Source: Sialis fuliginosa (lineage: Eukaryota > Arthropoda > Insecta > Megaloptera > Sialidae). Taken from it: a DNA stretch of 64,000 nt. The notes beneath the pieces are model-generated. The model was not told where the DNA came from and ran no database searches. It was given only the letters and a program-made list of their open reading frames with translations. This document shows, one piece after another, positions 31,864 to 41,123 of the stretch (positions are counted from its first letter, which is position 1; every line of letters begins with the position of its first letter). The DNA lies in the NCBI GenBank assembly GCA_961205875.1, contig OY540821.1, positions 124,001-188,000 on the forward strand. The letters run 5' to 3'. Made by a program: the position numbers and the translations under genes.

Positions 31864-32323
31864 CTTTACCTAAAAATTGTTAAAAATGACAATTAAAATA
31901 TTAAAAAATCTTCAACATAATGTTACATTAGTAAAAACAACTATTCATTAATTTAAAATAAACTATTATTTTTAAAAATCTGTTTATTTAATTTTTTTTT
32001 ATATATATTTATTTTTTTTATTTTTATTATGATAGTTGCAATGTTATTCCAACTGTCATTTGTATTGGTTACACCAGATAACCTCATTCCTCAGTAATAA
32101 ACATTACTACTTACTGACACTTTTTATACTTACTTTCTTTGCTTTCAAATTATTTATTCACTAATTTATATTGCATTTCACTTTTACAATGCTGACCAGG
32201 TTAATATATATTTATTTACTAAAAATAAAATTTTTTTATTAATAATATTACACCTCTCCCACGGCTTTCGAGCATGATTTAATGCGGCCATCAGATGTCA
32301 TTGTCATCGCGCACCTTGCCAAT

Positions 32324-32520
32324 ACTGCTGACGTTGATATTCGATTCAAAAATGTTATTGTTTGAAATTAAAATAAGTATTTTGGAATGATGGTTTAATA
32401 AGTGTTTCGCCAATAGTATGTGATTTTTTCTGACGTGCAATTAATTTTGCAACATGGTAACTAGCTTCTAAGGCCTTTTCAGAAACCGTAATGGCCGATT
32501 TCATTAAAGTGCAGGATTTG
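32324..32520. other. Spacer
   Basis: No gene or repeat recognised between the ISL2EU right end and the next pseudogene. The minus ORF at 32355-32633 is a shadow of the plus-strand coding remnant. Confidence 0.5.
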
Positions 32521-32524
32521 ACCC

Positions 32525-33895
32525 ATCGGAATTCAACGTGAATAGATCTTCTATTCATCGACTGCGCTTGAAGAATCGAAAAAAAATAGCAGACTCTCTG
32601 AAAAGCGAGTTTAAACCTGAATTGCCTATTCATTGAGATGGTAAACTAATTGAAGATATTATTGGACATAAAACTGTAGATCGTCTACCGATTTTAGTGT
32701 CGGGACACGGGATCGATCAGCTGCTGGTGGTTCCAAAACTTGATTACGGAACAGGCGAAGCATGTGCGTCAGCTGTCTATGAAACAATATTATCATGGGG
32801 CTTAAGCGATACAATAAAATGTTTATGTTTCGACACCACTTCTGTCAACACCGGATTAAGAAATGGGGCTTGTGTTCTTTTGGGGAAAAGATATGCTTTG
32901 GCTGGCATGTCGTCATCACATAATGGAAATTATACTAGAAGCAATTATGAGTCAATCGCTCATTCCGTCTATATAGTGATCCTGATATTCAATTGTTTAA
33001 AAGGTTTAAAAACAATTGGGATAAATTTGACCAAAATGATTATAAGACAGTGACTTCCGACACCTCGTCTTTAAAAGTAGTTGAAAATGTTGCTGCAGAC
33101 ACGATTTATTTCGCACAGAATCAACTTAATCTATACCAACCTCGAGATGATTACAAGGAGCTGCTAAACCTCACCATTATTTACTTAGGATGAGTTCCCG
33201 AGAAAGGAATTTCATTCAGAAGACCTGCTGGACTTCACCGTGCTAGATGGATGGCAAAGGCTACGTATTGCCTAAAGATTTTTCTGTTTAGACACCAGTA
33301 TAAGATAACGAAAAGGAAAGAGAAAGCTATAAAAGAAATTTGTATTTTCACTGTCAAAATTTACATAAGCCCATCGATCTCGAAAGTCGCCATAAAGGAG
33401 ATGTGTCATTTATGGTACTTATCTGAAGAATTGGTGTCGTTTGCTTTTTTCGACGATAAACTTTCAGTTAATGACAAACGAGAAATGGTAGATGCATTAC
33501 AAACTGAAGGTCTGGATTTTTGTCCAAAAAGAAAAAGCCTCGAAGTCAAGCACATCAATGAAAAAAATATCGAAGACTTCGTGTCTAGCAACTCATTACG
33601 ATTCTTTGAGATACTCGGTATTTCTTCTGAGTTTTTGAATAAAGATGTTGAAACTTGGGAGGATGACGAAGATTTTAAGGCTGGAAAGAATATAGTATGT
33701 TCTATGCGAGTTGTAAATGATATTGCGGAGCGTGGTGTTGCTTTGATGGAGAAATATAATAAACTTATAACAACAAATGAAGAACGGAAACAGTATTTGC
33801 TTTTACCAGTCAAAGAGTTCAAAAAAAGGTATCCTGATACAAAAAAATCAACACTTCTATCTTCATTTTTTGACGGAATTCTAGCCAAAAGATAA
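32525..33895 (+). pseudogene. Transposon-like multi-copy protein, RNase H-like core suspected, broken
   Basis: Plus-strand pieces follow one another. The first begins near 32525 (stop at ~32635) and leads into GTGEACASAVYETIL and CLCFDTTSVNTGLRNGACVL. Next is LFKRFKNNWDKF (32990-33190). Then come FRRPAGLHRARWMAKATYCL and CHLWYLSEELVSFAFFDD, and VVNDIAERGVALM in the long ORF to 33895. The order resembles a family repeated in arthropod genomes with hAT-like character, but I cannot name it. Frame changes occur near 32890, 33195 and 33290. It is probably a dead transposase. Confidence 0.6.
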
Positions 33896-34090
33896 CTTTT
33901 GTACAGAAAGCCATATATTTTTAGAAAGGAAAAAATCATGCAATGTGATGAAAAATTACTTGAAATAAACACTGCATCTGGTTTATTTACAGACGCAGCC
34001 GTTAGACAAATGAGAGCGGAAGCATTGGCTGAGAATGATATGTACAAAGACGATCCTGCATACAAAGTCGACATTGTAAAATCTTAGAAA
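33896..34090 (+). CDS. Small unrecognised ORF, possible fragment
   Basis: A 62-codon frame reads KPYIFRKEKIMQCDEKLLEI, then GLFTDAAVRQMRAEALAEND and DPAYKVDIVKS. It follows the preceding pseudogene within a few bases. Its composition is protein-like, with helical charged stretches. I do not recognise the family, and it may be the end of a second transposon protein. Confidence 0.4.
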
Positions 34091-34407
34091 GCTGTCAAAA
34101 CTCAACCACAGAACGTATTGCCAACTTAAGAATAGTAAAAATGACACTTCCCGAATAGACAAAATTGTCTGTGATAGTTTTTTCATGATTTTGCAATGTC
34201 GAATTTGTACTTCTTTGATTGTATATGTTGTTAAAATATCAAAAAATACGATGACAAGAATAAATTAAGGATTTCTTGTAATTGATATTCTATTATACAT
34301 TTATAACATTTGAATACGTCTTCGTGGTGACGTCAATTCCCGCGCCAACATCTGACTGGTCAAGGATCTATACATAACTTGGTGGGAGTCCCTCTCGACT
34401 TAAATCG
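34091..34407. other. Spacer
   Basis: No gene recognised. Short tracts around 34310-34390 are less AT-rich but unassigned. Confidence 0.45.
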
Positions 34408-35381
34408 TGGCTTTACGATTCAATCATAGATGTTTCTATAAAATACCTTATTAAAGACAAGCGATATTTTATGTCAGACTGTATATTGACAACTCATTTA
34501 TTTAATAATGATAAATAGGTATATTTCTTGGTATGATGAAGAAAAATACACCATACTATCGTATAATAAAGATGGTAATCACTGGGTATTATATATATCT
34601 AATAATATACAAACAAATTTATATTACTTTAAACCTTAAGGGTCGATTACATTGAGCGAGTTTACAAGTTAACAAGCCAGCTTGTTACAAGCTGGCTTCT
34701 TAGCTTGTAAGATAGTGATGATGACACACAAAACTTTCCACTCGCTCAGTAGCCAACTAGATAGCGAGTAAACCACGTGTTGTGAATACATTTTATAGAC
34801 ACTGACACCAGGAATCACCGAGATACTTACTAACAGCTAGCGAACTAGCTACTATGATGACACACGGCTAGTTTACAAACTAAAAAACTAGCGATTAAAG
34901 TAGCCCGGCTTTCAACTTTTGTAGCAGATTGTTTACAAGCAGCTTGTTAGCTTGTCAACATGATGACACTGAGCGAGTTAACAAGCTAACAAGCTGGCTT
35001 GTTAGCTTGTTAACTCGCTCAATGTAATCGACGCTTTACTTAATCGATCAAGACGAATATGTAAAGGATGTGCTACTTCAACAAAGTAAAAAGTTTAGGC
35101 AAGTTCTAAAAAATTATCATTTAAATGAAAAATGGACAGTCAGAAAATTGAAATATCCAAACCAACATGACGGATATAATTGTGGCATTTATGTGCTATA
35201 TTATGCACGAAACTTTATCTCAAACGATGGAAATCACATTGACAATTATTTTGATTCAGAAATATTTCGTCGCACAATTCGAGATACACTTTTAATGCAA
35301 TCAGTTATGTATGGCATACCGAGGATATACAGGGTGGCCAAACGAAAACGAAACGACCGCGGTTTTGGTCAGTTAAAATAA
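34408..35381 (+). pseudogene. Ulp1/C48-type cysteine protease domain, split by a MITE
   Basis: The N-terminal piece (34410-34520) reads WLYDSIIDVSIKYLI and is then frameshifted. Next is DGNHWVLYIS (34570-34600), carrying the catalytic His. After a 395 bp insertion, the ORF from 35040 to 35381 shows QHDGYNCGIYVLYYARN with the catalytic Cys and the preceding Gln region. The arrangement matches Ulp1-like proteases, which remove SUMO and also occur as transposon-encoded proteins. A basic tail (KRKRNDRG) closes it. Which transposon it came from is unclear. It is inactive because of the frameshift and insertion. Confidence 0.72.
34640..35034. mobile_element. MITE with terminal inverted repeats, inserted in the Ulp1-like gene
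   Basis: The ends GGGTCGATTACATTGAGCGA (left) and TCGCTCAATGTAATCGACGC (right) are inverse with one mismatch. Flanking TTTA..CTTAA sequences look like a 9 bp duplication, with three extra bases in the left copy, which would fit a Mutator-like origin. The interior repeats AACAAGC/GCTTGTT words in both orientations, which gives strong folding. No ORF. Confidence 0.75.
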
Positions 35382-35690
35382 GATTTTGTAAAAACGCTCG
35401 AACACGTCCATTTTGCTTTCAAGGGGGACATATTTTGCAATAAAATTTTTGCAAGAATATTTTCAACACTTTACGCTATGAGCACAACCCTTATAATTTT
35501 AAATAGCATGGTAGGGCAAGTGATACCTCATTTGAAAGGTTTTTTCATTCTAAACAAGGTACTTTTTGTTTTATTCCAATCTGTTTAATTTTAGTCAAGT
35601 TATTTACATTTTAAATTCCATGAATGCATTTATTTTCTGATCAACAAAACAAACATTTACAACTAAAATTCAAAACAAAGTAGGGGAGAT
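35382..35690. other. Spacer, no gene
   Basis: AT-rich sequence with no recognised feature. Confidence 0.5.
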
Positions 35691-37260
35691 TGGGTAACAG
35701 TGGATCATTTTTTTTCGAAGCCCCGTAATTCTGCAATTCATGCCAAAATAACTAATCTCTGATAATTAATCATAGTACGGGTACCTAATCTTTAAAGAAA
35801 AATGCCCTTATTGGCAATTACTACATAAACTTACAATAACAACTTTTTATTAAAATATGAAATGATCCACTGTGACCCGGGGGTAGGTCACTTTGGATCA
35901 ACTCAGGGGTTACACTGAATCATATGGGGCACACTGGATCTATTGAAAAAAAAAATGCAATAAAAGACAACATTTCCACATTATTACTCGTTTATTTGTA
36001 CTGTTTGGCAGTCTTTTATCATCTACTCTAAGCCGTCTCATCAAAAATTAACAAAAGTCACTGTTAAATTAACAAGAAAATAGGTATCTGAGAGCTAAAT
36101 ATTACACTGGTCTCTTAAACCTAAAATAGACCTAATCAACATTTTTGTAAATAAGCAACAGACATGAACTTATAGTTTCTATATTATAATAGCACTTAAA
36201 TAGGAATATTGTTGACATTTCAACTATGAAAAACAAAATTATTTACTTCTTTAGTAATCATTAACAATTAAATAAAAACAAAAATAGAATCTTTTTCTGA
36301 GACCTCAAAAGTTGCTGAGGTTAGATTGGAGATCAAAAATGAAATTAGCGTAAATTAATGTTAGAAAAATCTATGTCAAAGTGGTACATACATTGTTTCC
36401 TCTTTGTATTACCAGAAAACTTAGGTTTTGGTAAAATCATCTTAATATCACACAGTGTGACCGTAGCAATATCTGGCACATTTGGCATATGAAAATTATT
36501 TGGTATTTTGTCAGATTTTCTAAGAAAACTGACTTCGTTCTCATTTCCCTTTTCTCCTATAACTTTAGCTGCATAAAAAATTCGTTTCCGTTTTACTTCG
36601 AATTCAACAATAATAAAATCACCTTCAATAGGCAATCCTTTGAGTGCAGGAAAGTTATTAGGATCTACCGTCGTATAATAATCTTCTTCATCTTCAAAAA
36701 TGGATTCCTCATCAGAATAAACACTTATCTTCATCTTCACTGGAACTTTCTTGCAAAACTTTTCTTTTTTTTGTTTTTGCAGTTGCCTTTATCTGTTTTT
36801 GTTTCTTTTCATTCTCTCTCCTTTCTATTTCATCTTTATTTGGGGTGTTCCTCCTTTACGATGGCCCGCTATAGGTAACCCTCGTAGTTGCAATGGACCT
36901 ATAAATGACTTTTCAATACTTGTGGTGGAAGTACCAGCTACTGTCACAGACTGAGCACTTGTCGGTTGTGGGGCACCAGCTATGGCTTCAGGTGATTTAT
37001 CGTGCAATGCGGCATTTTGGATTGGCGACAAAGAGTTGACTAACGTAAATTCAGGTGTTTTTGGGATATTTCTGGTTGGAGTTCGAGGGGGCTCTAGAAC
37101 AAAAGGTGGCGGGGTTTCCATTCTGCCTCTGTCATTTTCTTGAACATCATGTTCTTTAGAATGAATAAGTTGGCTTGAATCAGGACAGGGAGTAGGCTCT
37201 AGTACTGTCGAAAATGAGGCTGTTGTTCCAATATTTTGAATATCATGAACGGGTCTCAGA
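35691..37260 (-). pseudogene. 3' half of a pogo/Tigger-type element (C-terminal domain)
   Basis: On the minus strand, a Pro/Ser-rich linker (37121-36825: METPPPFVLEPPRTPTR) is followed, with a frame change, by an acidic Ser stretch (ESSSEDEDK). It then reads EGDFIIVEFEVKRKRIFYAA and MILPKPKFSGNTKRK (36740-36345). This is the C-terminal small domain typical of arthropod pogo/Tigger proteins. The DDE core is missing. The probable element end is at 35691 (TAGGGGAGATTGGGTAACAG), with related GATCCACTGTGACCC motifs nearby. It is inactive. Confidence 0.72.
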
Positions 37261-37614
37261 AATAAAATATAAATATCTATCTATCTTAGATAAATAGATA
37301 TTTATATTTTAGATAGTTATATGTTTGAGGTGAACTAATAATGTGCATGAGACAAGTTAAGGATGTACAAAATGCCATACTTTGACTCTCAAAAATTAAT
37401 TTAAAATGAAGTAAAGAAGCCGTATTTGTTTGGAGAGAATTGAAACAGTCAGATAACCAGAACATTTTAGTGGCAAATACTAAATACAGGGATAAGTCTC
37501 TTTTTTTCAAAAAAGAGAAAAAGATGAATTTTCTAGCTCTTGAATAGGTCATCTATAGATATATTTTTTAACGTTTAATCTAGAAATATATTTTTTATAA
37601 ATACAGTAAAATTA
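37261..37614. other. Palindromic AT stretch and spacer
   Basis: TAAATATCTAT...ATAGATATTTA around 37267-37305 is a palindrome. The minus ORF at 37286-37552 is not recognisable. Confidence 0.4.
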
Positions 37615-37810
37615 GCTATTTGTATCTAAAATTTTAGACACCACATCTTTAATAACATGAGCAAAAAGCGAAAAATCGTCTATGTTGCTTTGAACGTCAG
37701 TGTTTTTATTATTAATAGCTGTAGCAACTGCTAGTAAACCCGATAAAATTTGGTTGCCTAATGTTTTTGTAGCTTCCGTTTTAATGAAATGACAGAAAAC
37801 ATTAAGTACC
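37615..37810 (-). pseudogene. Possible exon of a Harbinger-associated partner protein
   Basis: An open minus-strand stretch reads TKTLGNQILSGLLAVATAI, then NIDDFSLFAHVIKDVVSK to a stop. Its amphipathic helical look, and its position beside the HARBI1-like transposase, suggest the tail of the Myb/SANT- or MADF-type partner that PIF/Harbinger elements encode. This is an inference from position, and the domain itself is not visible. Confidence 0.35.
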
Positions 37811-39084
37811 TATATAAAATATAAAGAATGTGAAAACAAACAATGTATTTATAACTACACTTTTATTAAAATTCATACAATTCAACAACAACAATCACAA
37901 AATATTGCAATGACCAATGTTTACGTCTTTTACCAGTGTTAAAATTGTTTTCTTTAATTTCTTATTCTCCACAACCGTTGCATTATGGCTTCTCTTAATA
38001 AATATCCCGCTCGGAGTTCTGGATTCATCCTATTTAGTCGTCTATCTAAAGGATCCCTTTCTATGGGTTCAATATTATAAATTCCAAAATCCGGATATTC
38101 AATATCTTCTGGATCAGAAGGTGGTTCTGGTACATTATTCATTATACACATGTTGTGGAGTATAAAACATGCATTGATTGTTTCACTACATTTTTCCGGT
38201 TCGTAGTGCAAAAATCTGTGCTTTAATAGATACCGAAACCTCATTTTTAAAAGTCCATTGGTTCTTTCTATAAGGCATCTGATTTTTCGTAATTTACTGC
38301 TGAAGTAGTATTCTGGAGTATCATTTTGTACATCAGCAATAGGAGTCATCAACCAAGGACGTAAAGGATACCGAATCATCAATTAAATAAAATTCATTAG
38401 GCCGATGACGATGAATTTCACGCATTACAAATTGCACGTTACTATTATTCCAAATATAACTGTCGTGAGTGCTACCAGGAAACCTAGCATTAACGTTTAA
38501 AATTTTAAAATCTGCATCGCAAATCTAAAAAAAAAAACAAATAAAATTTAAACATACATATATGTAGAAAATATTTATTTATCATATTTTACCAATTGCG
38601 TATTAATTGAATGATAGCTTTTTCTATTTACATATGAACGCTCATGATGCTCTGGGTTATTTATTTTAGGTGGAACTATAGCTACGTGAGTACAATCAAT
38701 ACATCTTACAATATTAGGAAAATTATACTCCTGCCAAAATCTGAAATAAAAATAGTAAAGATTTTGTAAATAATAAAGATTTTCAATGTATCATTTATAT
38801 ACAAAATTAAAAATACCTGTTGCGAACGCTGCTTAGTTCTTAGAAGTTTTGAGGAAATTTTATATATGTATTAAAAACTTCCGGTAAATTTAATACTTTC
38901 GTTACTGATTCGATAGATCTATTTGTTGATGCTTGGGAAATAGCCGTATATATATTTCTACCAGTGCTTAATTGGTAGGAACCACTTCCAAAAAAATTTA
39001 AAGCTGTAAGTGTTATGATTTTATTGTGCAACAAACAAAAATTATACAACTGCCTTCGACAAGATTTATCTTGACACTGTATCG

Positions 39085-39225
39085 CTTAAGACTGTTTAGT
39101 TTATATAAACATAAAATTAAAAAAGGGGATGAATTTGTAATTATATATATATTCAACATCCCCCCTTAATTACAAATTCATCCCCTTTTTTAATTTTATG
39201 TTTATATAAACTAAACAGTCTTAAG
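39085..39225. repeat. 59-bp perfect inverted repeat across the copia LTR/PPT border
   Basis: Arms 39085-39143 and 39167-39225 are perfect inverse copies with a 23 bp spacer that contains the LTR end and polypurine tract. The right arm is native internal sequence and includes the pol stop. The left arm lies inside the LTR and replaces the sequence present at the same place in the other LTR (40634-40690). Confidence 0.95.
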
Positions 39226-39768
39226 CATGAAATTTTTATGTTCATTAAACTTAACGTAACTTAATGCCTTTGTGAATATATCAGCAGGTTGAGATTCACT
39301 TGCACAATAGTTTATACTTATCAGTCCTTCTTGATACTTCTCGCTTATATAATGATATCTGACATCTATGTGTTTGCTTCGTTTATTCACTATTCCATTT
39401 TTAATAAGTGATATGGCACTTTGATTGTCTAAATACATTTTTGCAGGAATTTTCACATCACGAAGATCTTCTAGTAAGGTTTTTAAGTATAAAAGTTCTT
39501 TACAGCATTCTGCAGCGGCAATATATTCTGCTTCTGTAGTTGACAGTGAAACTATTGGTTTTTTACTGTTATTCGGATAATATTTATGAAATGTTTTGAA
39601 GGCAACCTGTTCATCTTTTTTATCTTCTGAATGTATTCTACTTTCTTCTATAATGAGCTTCGAAGTTAAATTTGTTAAAGTCTTCTGATCTTGATTTGTT
39701 GATTCCCATGCGCTGATAAAATATTTGAAATGACTAGGCAGTATTGCCAATATTTTTGAAATCAGCAT
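39211..39768 (-). pseudogene. Copia gag end fused to RNase H
   Basis: The first ~55 residues (ILAILPSHFKYFISAWES, then LIIEESR) are copia gag. From about residue 65 the sequence jumps to the RNase H end of pol: PIVSLSTTEAEYIAAAE, LYLDNQSAISLIKNG-like and RSKHIDVRYHYISE, then ADIFTKAL. The join removes the zinc knuckle, protease, integrase and RT. The fused frame is open for 185 residues. Such deletion derivatives can move only with help from complete elements. Confidence 0.85.
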
Positions 39769-39780
39769 TGCTTCATCGAT

Positions 39781-40011
39781 TTATTTTTCTAAAGTTTTTA
39801 GTTTATAAGCTATACTTTCCAGTTGGCTAATATGTGTAGCTATATCGAGACTTTTTTTGTATGTAAAGTTAAAAAATTCTTGTAAAAGTGTGTACTTCTG
39901 CTGTTCTGTATCTCTTTCATAAATTGTTCTTATCTTTTTAAACATTTCTTCGGCTGTAGTGCAGTTCAGTAAATGTGCGAGGGGTTGACGGTCTATTGTA
40001 GTAATAATCAA
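39781..40011 (-). pseudogene. Copia gag N-terminal part
   Basis: The frame TIDRQPLAHLLNCTTAEEMF, then IRTIYERDTEQQKYTLLQEF is typical of copia gag (UBN2-like). A stop separates it from the next gag piece 12 bases on. The true gag start is probably upstream near 40200 (MENEIAHIEKLKDSS-like), also with a frame break. Confidence 0.75.
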
Positions 40012-41123
40012 CTTCTGGGCTTTGGCATCTTTACTTTTCCATTCATTTTTACTTTTTTCACTCTGACAATTTACGAATTTATTTTCACCATTGACTATTT
40101 CAAATAAACTACTTGCTTTGAATAATATAACTATTTGAAATTTTCACAGTTGATAACTGGAACTGTCTTTTAATTTTTCAATGTGTGCAATTTCGTTTTC
40201 CATTTTAATTTTTTAATTTTTAATTGTTGTCTTAAATTTCTTATTATAGCCTTTTTGAATTTCTTTGTTGTCTGTTTTATTTTTAACTTTTTAATTTATT
40301 ATTTTAACTTTTAATTATCTATTTTATTTTATGTCTACTTTTTAATTTCTTTACTTCTGTTTTAATTTTTATTTTACTGTTGCACCATCACTTCACCTTT
40401 GTTTTAATTGTTACTTTTTCACACTCTATTTTAATTTTTTTAATTCGCACATTCGTTTCAGTCACTGTTCACTCCTTTTTTTAATGCTTCTACCATACAA
40501 GCGTTTTTAAATTTTATTTTATTCCAGAGTACGTTCTGGTCCCATAACCTGTTATGATTTTATTGTGCAACAAACAAAAATTATACAACTGCCTTCGACA
40601 AGATTTATCTTGACACTGTATCGCTTAAGACTAACTTATAAGTTATAACTAACGTCACACCACACGGTGTACCAACCTATTTTTGTAATTATATATATAT
40701 TCAACAGTAAGGACCTTTAAAACAGAAAAATGTATTCAATATACTTATGTATATAATAGATATATAAGGGATGAAAATATTTTGAAAAAGAATTTGTAAT
40801 TCAATATTAAAATGTACCATGGTCGTTGAATCTAAAGCAGATTTCCTCGACGGACCTTCAACATATTCTTCAACAATATCAATTAAGTTTTGTGTCGCAT
40901 CTTTGGACAAACGAAACTGTTTAATAAATTGTTTCTCAGATAAGTCAAAAGCATCACTTCTACTATAGAAGTTTCGTCCTCTTGTATCTTCAAGATCTAC
41001 TACTTCATTTAGCAAATTTAATACCAAATTGTTAGCATGAATAAATGCCGTAGTTGTTTAATTAATGCAATATAGCTGTAAATAATAATAACATTACAAT
41101 ATTTAAGTATACATTTTTAACTG

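Larger units (their letters stand above)
27854..32323. mobile_element. ISL2EU-type DNA transposon, nearly complete
   Basis: The ends TGGCAAGGTGCG (from 27856) and CGCACCTTGCCA (to 32321) are perfect inverted repeats flanked by AT. The match extends three bases further as AGTAT/ATACT. The 4.47 kb interior holds two convergent genes. One is a THAP-plus-DDE transposase (+, 27974-29845). The other is a SWIM-plus-YqaJ nuclease (-, 31863-30294). ISL2EU elements are a known PIF/Harbinger-related group pairing a transposase with a YqaJ-type nuclease. The nuclease is intact. The transposase has a late frameshift. Confidence 0.9.
39006..40711 (-). mobile_element. Internally deleted copia element with LTRs and GTAAG duplication
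   Basis: LTRs at 39011-39158 and 40550-40706 are flanked by GTAAG on both outer sides (39006-39010, 40707-40711). On the minus strand the LTR starts TGTTGAATATATATA and ends AATCATAACA. GGTTATGGGACCAGAAC after the 5' LTR resembles the copia initiator-Met tRNA primer site. TAAGGGGGGA abuts the other LTR as the polypurine tract. Gag (40011-39781 and the start of the next ORF) is fused by deletion to the RNase H end, so integrase and RT are gone. The insertion split a HARBI1-like exon. Confidence 0.93.
37954..41060 (-). pseudogene. HARBI1-like (PIF/Harbinger) transposase, interrupted by copia
   Basis: The N-terminal exon (41060-40712) carries SEKQFIKQFRLSKDATQNL, the usual HARBI1 start, and reaches the copia insertion. 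Coding resumes at 39010 with LTALNFFGSGSYQLSTG and SIESVTKVLNLP. The next segment (38750-38600) has FWQEYNFPNIVRCIDCTH (first Asp). The next (38520-38383) has DADFKILNVNARFPGSTHDS and the second Asp, but a missing G shifts the frame. The last ORF (38382-37954) has YPLRPWLMTPI, CLIERTNGLLKMRFRYLL (third acid) and INACFILHN. Introns separate these pieces. It is inactive. Confidence 0.88.

Noticed and set aside
33406..34074. Minus-strand ORF of 222 codons
   Set aside because: It is antisense to the plus-strand transposon-like pseudogene, whose motifs match a known repeated pattern. The minus frame is Ser/Phe-rich shadow.
35034..35381. Adenovirus-type or Maverick/Polinton protease
   Set aside because: The HW and YNCGIYVLYYA motifs fit Ulp1/C48 in general. 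No Polinton polymerase, integrase or capsid genes are nearby.
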